A DNA stretch of 64,000 nucleotides from JANPCX01 sp050916095 (GCA_050916095.1 CP050901.1:2418001-2482000), one strand, 5' to 3'. Numbered from the stretch's first letter, positions 8,520 through 16,403 are shown. Notes: generated by a model from the sequence alone, not told the origin. Numbers and translations are program-made.

Positions 8520-8616
8520 GTGTGCTTGCTGACCTTGCCCCCGAAAACCGTTGACCTTGCCCCCGAAAACCGTATCCCTTGCTGAGTGATTCAATCGCAA
8601 GCAAAGGAGAGCGGAA

Positions 8617-8916
8617 ATGACGAAGAGAGCCAAAAGGGCGAGGTACACGCAGGAGTTCAAGTTCGAGGCGGTGCGGCTGGTGGAAGGCGGGCAAAGCATG
8701 GCGGCAGCGGCCAGGACGCTTGGGGTGGTTGAGCAGACGCTGTTCAACTGGATCAAAGCGCACCGCGAAGGCAAACTCAAGGGCGCTGACAGCCGGGTCA
8801 AGGTAAGCAGCGAACAAATGGAGATCAGCCGCTTGAGGGCAGAGCTGGCGCGGGTCAAGATGGAGCGCGACATCCTGGAAAAGGCCACGGCGTACTTTGC
8901 AAAGGGATCGACGTGA
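8617..8916 (+). CDS. IS3-family transposase OrfA, inner copy
   Basis: A 99-residue DNA-binding subunit. The N-terminal helix-turn-helix is visible as YTQEFKFEAVRLV, SMAAAARTLGVVEQTLFNWIK (quoted by its start SMAAAARTLGV), followed by a leucine-zipper-like coiled coil (ISRLRAELARVKMERDILEK) and the usual AYFAKGS end. GGAGAG precedes the ATG. The stop overlaps the orfB GTG by four bases (GTGA). orfB lies in the -1 frame, so either translational coupling or a programmed -1 frameshift can produce the OrfAB fusion. Confidence 0.92.
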   Translation: MTKRAKRARYTQEFKFEAVRLVEGGQSMAAAARTLGVVEQTLFNWIKAHREGKLKGADSRVKVSSEQMEISRLRAELARVKMERDILEKATAYFAKGST

Positions 8917-9809
8917 AGTACGCCTTCATACAAAGCCACCGGCGGGTGTGGCCAATCTCTGTGCAGTGCCGGGTTCTGAGTGTCAGCGTGGCCGGGTATC
9001 ACGAGCACTTCCTGCGGCGGGCCAGTGCGGCGCAACGACGCCACCTCAGTGATGACGCCTTGCTGGTACACATCAAAGCAATTCACGCCCAGGTCAGGGC
9101 CAGCTACGGCTGGCCTCGCATGTGGAAAGAACTGCTGGCACGCGGCATCCGGGTGGGCAAAGACCGGGTGCAAAAGCTCATGCAATTGCACGGCATTCGC
9201 GCCAAAGGCAAACGCAGATTCAAGATCACCACCGACAGCAAACATGATTTGCCGATTGCACCCAACCTGCTGGAGCGGCAATTCAACGTTCAAGAGCCTG
9301 ACAAGGTGTGGGCGGGGGACATCACCTACATCGACACCCAAGAGGGCTGGCTGTACCTGGCAGTGGTGATTGACCTCTTCAGCCGTCAAGTGGTGGGCTG
9401 GAGCTTGCGGCAAGACATGACACGCGACATCGTCATTGATGCGCTGCGCATGGCATGGTTCAAGCGACATCCAGACAAAGGCGCAGGGCTGATCTTCCAC
9501 AGCGACAGAGGCAGTCAATACGCAAGCCAAGACTTCAGGGACGTGCTCAGTGAGTACGGAATTCAGGCGTCCATGAGCAGGCGGGGCAACTGTTGGGACA
9601 ATGCGTGCAGCGAGACCTTGTTCGGGTCACTGAAGGTAGAACGCCTACATGGGCAGCGCTTTGAAACCAGGAGGCAAGCCAAAGACGAGGTCATGGCCTG
9701 GCTGCTTTGGTACAACCAAGCCCGGCTGCACTCGACTCTGGCCTATGTCAGTCCGATGCAGTTCGAGCAAAGCTGGTTTGCGGCCCAGGCCATGCAAGCC
9801 AATTCGTGA
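8913..9809 (+). CDS. IS3-family transposase OrfB (DDE integrase), inner copy
   Basis: The 298-residue catalytic subunit with an rve integrase core. The DDE residues are seen in WAGDITYIDT (first Asp), FHSDRGSQYAS (second Asp) and NACSETLFGSLK (Glu). The HTH_21 region (LVHIKAIHAQVRASYGWPRM) precedes the core. It starts at GTG 8913 and overlaps orfA. It differs from the outer copy by Ser for Arg in CRVLSVSVAG. Confidence 0.93.
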   Translation: MKYAFIQSHRRVWPISVQCRVLSVSVAGYHEHFLRRASAAQRRHLSDDALLVHIKAIHAQVRASYGWPRMWKELLARGIRVGKDRVQKLMQLHGIRAKGKRRFKITTDSKHDLPIAPNLLERQFNVQEPDKVWAGDITYIDTQEGWLYLAVVIDLFSRQVVGWSLRQDMTRDIVIDALRMAWFKRHPDKGAGLIFHSDRGSQYASQDFRDVLSEYGIQASMSRRGNCWDNACSETLFGSLKVERLHGQRFETRRQAKDEVMAWLLWYNQARLHSTLAYVSPMQFEQSWFAAQAMQANS

Positions 9810-9891
9810 CTCGGTTATGGGATACGGATTACAGAGGCAAGGTCACGTATCCCTTGCTGAGTGATTCAATCGCAAGCAAAGGAGAGCGGAA

Positions 9892-10191
9892 ATGACGAAG
9901 AGAGCCAAAAGGGCGAGGTACACGCAGGAGTTCAAGTTCGAGGCGGTGCGGCTGGTGGAAGGCGGGCAAAGCATGGCGGCAGCGGCCAGGACGCTTGGGG
10001 TGGTTGAGCAGACGCTGTTCAACTGGATCAAAGCGCACCGCGAAGGCAAACTCAAGGGCGCTGACAGCCGGGTCAAGGTAAGCAGCGAACAAATGGAGAT
10101 CAGCCGCTTGAGGGCAGAGCTGGCGCGGGTCAAGATGGAGCGCGACATCCTGGAAAAGGCCACGGCGTACTTTGCAAAGGGATCGACGTGA
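9892..10191 (+). CDS. IS3-family transposase OrfA, outer copy
   Basis: Identical in protein sequence to the OrfA at 8617-8916: HTH (EAVRLVEGGQSMAAAARTLG) plus coiled coil. This gene is intact, but its element's left terminal repeat is now cut in two by the inner copy, so the outer element may be unable to move unless the split end is still bound. Same GTGA overlap with orfB. Confidence 0.92.
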   Translation: MTKRAKRARYTQEFKFEAVRLVEGGQSMAAAARTLGVVEQTLFNWIKAHREGKLKGADSRVKVSSEQMEISRLRAELARVKMERDILEKATAYFAKGST

Positions 10192-11084
10192 AGTACGCCT
10201 TCATACAAAGCCACCGGCGGGTGTGGCCAATCTCTGTGCAGTGCCGGGTTCTGCGTGTCAGCGTGGCCGGGTATCACGAGCACTTCCTGCGGCGGGCCAG
10301 TGCGGCGCAACGACGCCACCTCAGTGATGACGCCTTGCTGGTACACATCAAAGCAATTCACGCCCAGGTCAGGGCCAGCTACGGCTGGCCTCGCATGTGG
10401 AAAGAACTGCTGGCACGCGGCATCCGGGTGGGCAAAGACCGGGTGCAAAAGCTCATGCAATTGCACGGCATTCGCGCCAAAGGCAAACGCAGATTCAAGA
10501 TCACCACCGACAGCAAACATGATTTGCCGATTGCACCCAACCTGCTGGAGCGGCAATTCAACGTTCAAGAGCCTGACAAGGTGTGGGCGGGGGACATCAC
10601 CTACATCGACACCCAAGAGGGCTGGCTGTACCTGGCAGTGGTGATTGACCTCTTCAGCCGTCAAGTGGTGGGCTGGAGCTTGCGGCAAGACATGACACGC
10701 GACATCGTCATTGATGCGCTGCGCATGGCATGGTTCAAGCGACATCCAGACAAAGGCGCAGGGCTGATCTTCCACAGCGACAGAGGCAGTCAATACGCAA
10801 GCCAAGACTTCAGGGACGTGCTCAGTGAGTACGGAATTCAGGCGTCCATGAGCAGGCGGGGCAACTGTTGGGACAATGCGTGCAGCGAGACCTTGTTCGG
10901 GTCACTGAAGGTAGAACGCCTACATGGGCAGCGCTTTGAAACCAGGAGGCAAGCCAAAGACGAGGTCATGGCCTGGCTGCTTTGGTACAACCAAGCCCGG
11001 CTGCACTCGACTCTGGCCTATGTCAGTCCGATGCAGTTCGAGCAAAGCTGGTTTGCGGCCCAGGCCATGCAAGCCAATTCGTGA
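10188..11084 (+). CDS. IS3-family transposase OrfB (DDE integrase), outer copy
   Basis: A 298-residue DDE integrase, identical to the inner copy except for Arg in CRVLRVSVAG. All three catalytic residues are present (GDITYID, HSDRGSQ, CSETLFG). The right end of the element follows 36 bases downstream. Confidence 0.93.
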   Translation: MKYAFIQSHRRVWPISVQCRVLRVSVAGYHEHFLRRASAAQRRHLSDDALLVHIKAIHAQVRASYGWPRMWKELLARGIRVGKDRVQKLMQLHGIRAKGKRRFKITTDSKHDLPIAPNLLERQFNVQEPDKVWAGDITYIDTQEGWLYLAVVIDLFSRQVVGWSLRQDMTRDIVIDALRMAWFKRHPDKGAGLIFHSDRGSQYASQDFRDVLSEYGIQASMSRRGNCWDNACSETLFGSLKVERLHGQRFETRRQAKDEVMAWLLWYNQARLHSTLAYVSPMQFEQSWFAAQAMQANS

Positions 11085-11190
11085 CTCGGTTATGGGATAC
11101 GGATTACAGAGGCAAGGTCAGCTAACCCCGCTCGGTAATCAGTCGAACAAAGCCGCCTTCCCCGCCTTTTCGTCAATACAAACTCAAAGT

Positions 11191-11220
11191 ACAAAAAAAG
11201 GCGGGTCCCGAAGGACCCGC
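11191..11220 (-). terminator. Rho-independent terminator downstream of flhDC
   Basis: On the minus strand GCGGGTCC, loop TTCG, GGACCCGC is followed by CTTTTTTTGT. The 8-bp GC stem with a UUCG tetraloop and a run of seven T is a textbook intrinsic terminator. It lies about 190 bases after the flhC stop and before the IS pair, so flhDC and motAB are separate transcription units. Confidence 0.88.
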
Positions 11221-11322
11221 ATCAAAAGCACATCGAAGTGCCAGGAGGAGACAAGCAAGAGAAAACCACCTTCGCAAGAAACAACCGCTTGGTCGGAACC
11301 AGAAGAAGTCGCCTTACAAATC

Positions 11323-11356
11323 AAGTTTCGGCGGGAAGGGCCGAAACTTAAATTTT
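11323..11356. terminator. Hairpin with 10-bp stem downstream of flhC
   Basis: AAGTTTCGGC (11323-11332) pairs with GCCGAAACTT (11340-11349) around GGGAAGG. On the plus strand AAATTTTT follows; on the minus strand GATTTGT follows. It could end transcription in either direction, weakly for flhC and better for anything reading out of the IS pair. The rest of 11121-11412 holds no gene that I can see. Confidence 0.55.
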
Positions 11357-11412
11357 TCCTTCACGATCTTTGTGAAAAGTGACACGGATGACAGCGTATG
11401 TTGTTTGTAGAT

Positions 11413-11949
11413 TCAGTGCATCTGAATGCCGCCTTGCGCTTTGCCCTTACCGGCGCGGGCAGGCGGGCAGCACAGGCCGCAAACATAGTGTTTGGCAATT
11501 TCGTGCGGGTGCGTCACAAAGTGACCACCGCATTTGGAGCACTTGGTCATGGTGAGCATGCCGTTGTCGACAAACTTCACCAGACGCCAAGCGCGTGTGA
11601 CCGAAAGCAGTGCTTCCAAGCCCTGGGCCGTGGTTTGTTCCTGGTAGAGCTGGTAGGCCTTGATGACGGTGTCAATCTCGTCCATCTCCGCCACTTTGTT
11701 CAGGTACTCGTGAATGTTCAGAAACAAAGACGAGTGGATATTGGGCTGCCAAGTCATGAACCAGTCTGTTGAAAACGGCAACTGACCTTTGCTGGGTGAC
11801 TTGCCCGACACTTCTTTGTAGAGCCGAAGCAAACGTTCGTAAGACAAATCGGTTTCTGACTCCAACACTTGCAAACGGGCACCCAGGGTGATCAGGGTCA
11901 CGGCACGTTCAATCTGTTTGGCCTCAGAAAGGATGCTTTTGTTGCGCAT
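11413..11949 (-). CDS. flhC: Flagellar master regulator FlhC
   Basis: Partner of FlhD in the FlhD4C2 activator that switches on class II flagellar genes with sigma-70. The 178 residues contain the zinc site Cys137-x2-Cys140 and Cys157-x2-Cys160 (TKCSKCGGHF and YVCGLCCPP), plus typical TLGARLQVLESET and PFSTDWFMTWQPN segments. It lies 39 bases downstream of flhD on the same strand, with GGAGAAAAAC before the ATG. Confidence 0.96.
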   Translation of the reverse strand: MRNKSILSEAKQIERAVTLITLGARLQVLESETDLSYERLLRLYKEVSGKSPSKGQLPFSTDWFMTWQPNIHSSLFLNIHEYLNKVAEMDEIDTVIKAYQLYQEQTTAQGLEALLSVTRAWRLVKFVDNGMLTMTKCSKCGGHFVTHPHEIAKHYVCGLCCPPARAGKGKAQGGIQMH

Positions 11950-11988
11950 GTTTTTCTCCTGGCGTTTGTATGCGTGGGTGCTGCGCGT

Positions 11989-12312
11989 TCAGGCGGCTTC
12001 TTGGTGGCGGCCTGCCAACAAAATGCTGGCATGCAGGCGGTTGGTCATGTCGTTGGCAGCACCTTTTCCGTGGTTGGTCAGCAAACCCCAGACCAGGTCG
12101 TCGTCCATGCGGAAGCGGCACAGCAGGGTGTTACCAGCGGCGACTTTCATCATCTGAGCCGGCGTCAGCAAAGCGATCATGGCGGCACTGTCTTCCGTGA
12201 TGCCCAAACGGTAGAGGGCTTGCTCGCGGTCAGAACGAATCAGGCTTTGAGCCAACATCAGGTAAGACAGATTGGCTTCGCGAATTTCGGTGAGGATTTG
12301 GTCAGCGTTCAT
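11989..12312 (-). CDS. flhD: Flagellar master regulator FlhD
   Basis: Forms the FlhD4C2 activator with FlhC. The 107 residues begin MNADQILTEIREANLSYLMLAQ and contain the helical dimer region LIRSDREQALYRLGI and the DNA-contacting segment MMKVAAGNTLLCRFR. AAAAGGA precedes the ATG. It is the first gene of flhDC and is divergent from the filament genes. The promoter was not identified with confidence. Confidence 0.96.
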   Translation of the reverse strand: MNADQILTEIREANLSYLMLAQSLIRSDREQALYRLGITEDSAAMIALLTPAQMMKVAAGNTLLCRFRMDDDLVWGLLTNHGKGAANDMTNRLHASILLAGRHQEAA

Positions 12313-12690
12313 GGTGGTGTCCTTTTGAAGTGGTGGTGTTCTGCTTGGGTTTTTCTGATCTGCTGCGCTGCACTTGTGTCAACGTGAAACGGATTGTGAA
12401 GATGCGAATTGAACTGCAACATCAGCCCATCTCTGTCCCTGAAGTCCAGCTTCTTCTGTGGTGCTTGTCAGGCAAATTCCTACAAGAACACCCCGTCGCG
12501 GTTCGTGCTGGGACATCCGTCACACAAAGCGGGTCGGCTCACAGGTTTGGAGTCGCGCCACCATTGAAGGTCACAGGCCAAAGCGCCAGCCATCAGTCGC
12601 TCCGACAAGCTCAAGTTCTCCAGCACGACTGCCGATAACAACCCTCTGGCCCACCAAAAGAATAAAAAGACGTGCAAGAGTGCCGCAAGG
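12313..12690. other. flhD-fliC intergenic region, distal part
   Basis: No credible gene was found. It should hold the flhDC promoter and its regulatory sites (minus direction), which I cannot pinpoint, and one sigma-28-like promoter pointing to fliC (12611-12638). Confidence 0.5.
12611..12638 (+). promoter_or_regulatory. Sigma-28-like promoter, distal fliC promoter
   Basis: TCAA (12611-12614), 16 bases, GCCGATAA (12631-12638). The -10 element is an exact FliA consensus. The spacing is one base longer than at motA and fliD but equals that of the proximal fliC promoter. A 189-bp palindromic element lies between this promoter and the gene, and its hairpin might hinder read-through. Confidence 0.65.
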
Positions 12691-12879
12691 AGGGTCTGTT
12701 GACCTGTGAATCACCCCTGCGTAGCACCCCAAGGGCCGGGGCTGCAAGGGGCACATCGTGTCGTTGCAGCCCTTGGTCGGGGGGTTACCCCGACCGGCGG
12801 CCTGCGCCTAACGCTGCACCCCTTGCAGCCCCGGCCCTTGGGGTGCTACGCAGGGGTGATTCACAGGTCAACAGACCCT
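12691..12879. repeat. Large palindromic element with 61-bp perfect arms
   Basis: Arms 12691-12751 and 12819-12879 are exact reverse complements around a 67-base centre. The centre contains another hairpin (GGTCGGGG with CCCCGACC) and a degenerate copy of part of the arm (GTTGCAGCCCTTGG against CTTGCAGCCCC). The arms extend outward with one indel (CAAGG against CAAG). It holds no open frame of note. It may be a non-autonomous mobile element or a structural element in the fliC control region. Confidence 0.85.
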
Positions 12880-12905
12880 CTTGACAAAGTTCTCAAAATA
12901 ACCCC

Positions 12906-12933
12906 TCAAGTTCTTTTCAAGCCGATCCGATAA
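12906..12933 (+). promoter_or_regulatory. Sigma-28-like promoter, proximal fliC promoter
   Basis: TCAA (12906-12909), 16 bases, TCCGATAA (12926-12933). Together with the distal copy it gives fliC two candidate FliA promoters on either side of the palindrome. A transcript from here would carry a leader of about 265 bases, which includes the 12982-13010 segment complementary to the motA leader. Confidence 0.65.
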
Positions 12934-12981
12934 CGACTCCAACGGGGACGAGGAATCGAAACCGGGGTCCGGAACAGCCGG

Positions 12982-13010
12982 GTGATGCGACCAAGAGGTG
13001 TTGGCTTAAG
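12982..13010. repeat. 29-bp sequence shared with motA leader
   Basis: Begins GTGATGCGACCAAGAGG and is near-identical to the plus strand at 8451-8479. In the fliC transcript it is sense; in the motA transcript the complement is made. The rest of the leader to 13206 shows no gene, only a GAAAGGAA ribosome-binding site before the fliC ATG. Confidence 0.6.
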
Positions 13011-13206
13011 AACCCCCTCAAACGAAGCAGCAAACGACTTCCACCGGGCGCTGCCCGACTCGATCGGGACGTTGCAGAGAGTGTCTTAACAGCGCCATCT
13101 GCAACGCCTCGGCGATGAGGGCGAAGCTGCCAGGCCAAAAGGTTGAAGCGGCTGATGCCAAGCCGGCCATATTGCCGGGAGTCTCATCCACCGAAAGGAA
13201 ATCATC

Positions 13207-14613
13207 ATGTCTGCAACCATCAACACCAACCTCTCGTCGTTGACCGCACAGCGCAATTCGACCAAGAGCCAGAACGATTTGTCCACCGCCATCAACCGCC
13301 TGTCTTCTGGCTTGCGCATCAACAGCGCCAAAGACGACTCTGCCGGTTTGGCGATTGCCGAACGTTTCACCGCGCAAATTCGCGGCTTGAACCAAGCGGC
13401 GCGTAATGCCAACGACGGTATCTCGCTGGCGCAAACCGCTGAAGGTGCGCTGGGCTCCACCGGTGCAAACTTGCAGCGTATTCGTGAGCTCGCAGTTCAA
13501 TCGGCCAATGCCACCAACTCGGCTTCTGACCGCGCCGCTTTGCAGCAAGAGGTCGCGCAGTTGGTCTCGGAAATTGATCGCGTTGGCTCACAAACCCAGT
13601 TCAACGGCATCAATCTGTTGGACGGCACATTCAGCGCCCAGCAGTTCCAGGTCGGTGCCAATGCCAACCAGACCATTGCCATTTCTAGCCTTTCTAGCGC
13701 CCGCTCTTCAGCTCTAGGGGCCAGCTTCTCTGCCACTGTCACCAGCGGCGTCGTCACGGCAAACGCCATCGCATCAGGCGACCTGTCCATCAACGGCGTG
13801 TCCATTGGTGCCCCGGTGGCAGGCAGCGCCAACGGCCAAGAGGCCAACAGCGGCTTCGCCGTGGCCCAGGCCATCAATGCCGCACAAGGCACCGTTGTGG
13901 CCAGAGCAAATGCGACTTCGGTGACCGGCGCCAACCCTGCCGCGGCTGGCGCGATTGCCGCCAACGCCTTCTCCATCAACGGTGTGAACGTGGGTGCGAT
14001 CACTGCGGGTGCGGACGTCCCCGGACAAGGTGCCAACGTGGCGGCCGCCATCAACCTGATATCCGGCGCAACCGGCGTGACGGCCACAGCGGATTCTGGC
14101 GGTGCGGTGACCCTGACCGCTGCAGATGGTCGCAACGTCATCATCGCTGGCACCGTCACCAACACAGGCCTCACCACGGCCACCACCCGCGGCACGGTGT
14201 CATTGAGCACCACCTTGACCGCAGGTATCGTGATTGCCGGTACCACGCCTACTGACGCCGGTTTCACAGCGGCCACCACGGCATCAACGCTGACGGGGAC
14301 GGCGGTTTCCAACATCGACATCTCGACGGTCGCCGGTGCCAACACCGCCCTGGCATCCATCGACGCGGCACTGACCACGGTCAACAGCGAACGAGCCAAA
14401 CTCGGTGCGATTCAAAACCGCTTCTCGTCCACGGTGAGCAACCTGCAAACCACCAGCGAGAACCTCTCGGCCTCACGTAGCCGCATTCAAGATGCCGACT
14501 TCGCCGCTGAGACCGCCATGCTGTCACGTGCCCAAGTGTTGCAGCAGGCTGGCACGGCCATGATTGCCCAAGCCAACCAGTTGCCACAGCAGGTGCTGCA
14601 GTTGCTGCGTTAA
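13207..14613 (+). CDS. fliC: Flagellin FliC, first copy
   Basis: The structural protein of the flagellar filament, 468 residues, exported by the flagellar type III system. The conserved D0/D1 N-terminus (INTNLSSLTAQRNSTKSQND, then SSGLRINSAKDDSAGLAIAE) and C-terminus (SRIQDADFAAETAMLSRAQV ending QQVLQLLR) are intact. The central region (about 170-370) is Ala/Gly/Thr-rich and carries flagellin IN-type motifs (AFSINGVNVGAI, GANVAAAINLISGATGV, GGAVTLTAADGRNV). GAAAGGAA precedes the ATG. A second, similar flagellin gene follows. Confidence 0.97.
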   Translation: MSATINTNLSSLTAQRNSTKSQNDLSTAINRLSSGLRINSAKDDSAGLAIAERFTAQIRGLNQAARNANDGISLAQTAEGALGSTGANLQRIRELAVQSANATNSASDRAALQQEVAQLVSEIDRVGSQTQFNGINLLDGTFSAQQFQVGANANQTIAISSLSSARSSALGASFSATVTSGVVTANAIASGDLSINGVSIGAPVAGSANGQEANSGFAVAQAINAAQGTVVARANATSVTGANPAAAGAIAANAFSINGVNVGAITAGADVPGQGANVAAAINLISGATGVTATADSGGAVTLTAADGRNVIIAGTVTNTGLTTATTRGTVSLSTTLTAGIVIAGTTPTDAGFTAATTASTLTGTAVSNIDISTVAGANTALASIDAALTTVNSERAKLGAIQNRFSSTVSNLQTTSENLSASRSRIQDADFAAETAMLSRAQVLQQAGTAMIAQANQLPQQVLQLLR

Positions 14614-14654
14614 GAAAGTAAGACCGCCCTCACCTGCCGGTGAGGCGGCTCTTC

Positions 14655-14695
14655 AGGGCCAGAGCCCCGGGTTACCGGGCTCTGGCCCTCTTCAT
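14655..14695 (+). terminator. Terminator after first flagellin gene
   Basis: AGGGCCAGAGCCC (14655-14667) pairs perfectly with GGGCTCTGGCCCT (14677-14689) around CGGGTTACC, followed by CTTCATTTC. A smaller hairpin (CTCACC/GGTGAG) lies just before it. The stem is very strong; the T-tract is imperfect. It implies that the second flagellin gene needs its own promoter. Confidence 0.8.
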
Positions 14696-14963
14696 TTCAA
14701 GATTCGAATTGGCGGGGATTTCTGGCGTTTATTCGGCGCTCGTAGAAATTTACTTTTTGGACAATGAAACCACCAACCCCGAAAGGAGCTGGGGTCCGGA
14801 TCGAATGGTTTGTTTTTCTGGGAGGGAACAAGCACCCGCCAGGGCAACAACCCATATGGACGGCCGGGCGGTGGTCTTGTGGATGTGTTGCTACTTCAGC
14901 GTATCCCCGAGGCCACATGGCCGGCACATGAGCCGGGTTTCATAGCCTCAATGGAGAAATTTC
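14696..14963. other. Leader region of the second flagellin gene
   Basis: No gene seen. I looked for a FliA-type -10 element like those at fliC, fliD and fliS and found none. The only clear signals are the ribosome-binding site ATGGAGAAATTTC and the GAAAGGAGCTGG stretch at about 14780. How the second flagellin is transcribed is therefore open. Confidence 0.5.
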
Positions 14964-16373
14964 ATGCCCCAGACGATCAATACCAACCTGTCATCCCTGA
15001 CCGCGCAACGCAATTCGACGAAAACACAGAATGAGCTGTCAACGGCGATCAACCGTTTGTCGTCGGGTCTGCGCATCAACAGCGCCAAAGACGACGCTGC
15101 TGGCTTGGCGATTGCAGAACGTTTCACAGCACAAATTCGCGGCCTGAACCAAGCCGCTCGAAACGCCAACGACGGCATTTCCCTGGCCCAAGTTGCTGAG
15201 GGTGCTTTGGGCTCGATCAGCGGCAACTTGCAACGTATTCGAGAGTTGTCGATTCAATCAGCCAACTCCACCAACTCAGCCTCAGATCGCGTAGCACTTC
15301 AACAAGAGGTCGCTCAGTTGATTGCTGAGGTGGATCGCGTGGGCGTCCAAACCCAGTTCAACGGACTTAACCTTTTGGACGGCAGCTTCACCGCGCAGCA
15401 ATTCCAAGTCGGTGCCAACGCCAACCAAACCATCACCATCTCCGGTATCGCCAGCGCCCGTGCCTCGGCCTTGGGTGCGAGCTTTTTGGCCTCGGTAACC
15501 AGTGGCGCTGTCTCTGCCAACCCCATTGCAGCTGGCGACTTGGCCATCAACGGTGCATCTATCTCAGCGCCGGTCGCCGGTGCGGCTGCAGGCCAAGCGG
15601 CCAACAGCGCCTATGCAGTGGCCCAAGCGATCAATGCCTCGCAAAGCAATGTGGTTGCAACAGCCAATCCCAACGTGGTCGTGGGTGCAAACCCTGCAGC
15701 CAACAGCGCCATCGCCGCCAACACATTCAGCATCAATGGCATCAACGTGGGCGCGATTGCCGATGGTGGTTCGGTCGCTGGCCAAGGTGCCAACGTGGCC
15801 GCTGCGATCAACGCCATATCGGCGGCCACGGGGGTCACTGCCACGGCCGCCGCTGGTGGTGCTGTGACCTTAACGGCAGCCGACGGTCGGAATATCGTTA
15901 TCGCTGGAACAATAACCGATACCGGCCTGACTGCGGCCACCAACCGGGGCACTGTAGGCTTGAGCACATCGGGGTCTGGCGGCATCGTGATTGCAGGCAC
16001 GACACCTGCCGATGCGGGCTTCACCGCGGGCACCACAGCCGCCTCCGCCACTGGCACTGCGGTGTCGGTGCTTGACATTTCCACCGTCGCAGGCGCCAAC
16101 ACCGCGCTGGCCACAATCGACGCGGCGTTGACCACCATCAACGGGGAACGCGCCAAACTCGGTGCAATTCAGAACCGCTTTTCGTCCACGATTGAAAACT
16201 TGCAAACCTCGGCGGAAAACCAGTCTGCCGCTCGCAGCCGAATTCAAGACGCAGACTTTGCTGCTGAGACGGCAGCGTTGTCACGTGCCCAGGTGTTGCA
16301 ACAAGCTGGAACGGCCATGATTGCCCAGGCCAACCAGTTGCCGCAGCAGGTGTTGCAACTGCTGCGTCAGTAA
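14964..16373 (+). CDS. fliC: Flagellin FliC, second copy
   Basis: A 469-residue flagellin closely related to its upstream neighbour, with almost identical D0/D1 ends (QTINTNLSSLTAQRNSTKTQ; SRIQDADFAAETAALSRAQV) and a more divergent central domain with the same IN-type motif order (FSINGINVGAIADG, GANVAAAINAISAATGV). GGAGAAATTTC precedes the ATG. A tandem duplication is the simplest origin. Two flagellins may build composite filaments or be used at different times; the sequence does not decide. Confidence 0.96.
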   Translation: MPQTINTNLSSLTAQRNSTKTQNELSTAINRLSSGLRINSAKDDAAGLAIAERFTAQIRGLNQAARNANDGISLAQVAEGALGSISGNLQRIRELSIQSANSTNSASDRVALQQEVAQLIAEVDRVGVQTQFNGLNLLDGSFTAQQFQVGANANQTITISGIASARASALGASFLASVTSGAVSANPIAAGDLAINGASISAPVAGAAAGQAANSAYAVAQAINASQSNVVATANPNVVVGANPAANSAIAANTFSINGINVGAIADGGSVAGQGANVAAAINAISAATGVTATAAAGGAVTLTAADGRNIVIAGTITDTGLTAATNRGTVGLSTSGSGGIVIAGTTPADAGFTAGTTAASATGTAVSVLDISTVAGANTALATIDAALTTINGERAKLGAIQNRFSSTIENLQTSAENQSAARSRIQDADFAAETAALSRAQVLQQAGTAMIAQANQLPQQVLQLLRQ

Positions 16374-16403
16374 CAACGGCGGTCAGCCCCGATTGGACAA
16401 TAA

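Larger units (their letters stand above)
8552..9845 (+). mobile_element. IS3-family element, inner copy, 1294 bp, with CGT target duplication
   Basis: Ends TGACCTTGCC (8552) and GGCAAGGTCA (9845) are flanked by CGT at 8549-8551 and 9846-9848, a 3-bp duplication typical of the IS3 family. The target was the left terminal repeat of the outer copy. Comparing the two copies, I noticed one base difference, in orfB (Ser instead of Arg in CRVLSVSVAG). This points to a very recent transposition. Confidence 0.92.
8530..11120 (+). mobile_element. IS3-family element, outer copy, interrupted by an identical element
   Basis: Left end TGACCTTGCCCCCGAAAAC at 8530 and right end GGCAAGGTCA at 11120 are imperfect inverted repeats. 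The element is split after its first 22 bases by the inner copy (8552-9845). Removing that copy and one CGT duplicate leaves 1294 bp, exactly the length of the inner copy. Its genes are at 9892-11084. I see no clear target duplication around the outer ends (TGC before, GCT after). Confidence 0.9.

Noticed and set aside
8493..9530. Long minus-strand frames across both IS copies (up to 345 codons)
   Set aside because: They are antisense to the transposase genes, duplicated with them, and have no family features.
8527..11123. Target duplication of the outer IS3-family copy
   Set aside because: Bases outside the ends are TGC and GCT; they do not match as a 3- or 4-bp direct repeat, so no duplication is claimed.
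12800..12820. GCGCCTAACGC, resembling an integron attC half-site
   Set aside because: No matching GTTAGGC partner at attC spacing and no integrase gene; the sequence is part of the loop of the 61-bp palindrome.
13497..14399. 300-codon minus-strand frame inside the first flagellin gene
   Set aside because: It mirrors the Ala/Thr-rich coding strand and recurs antisense to the second flagellin; a codon-bias shadow.
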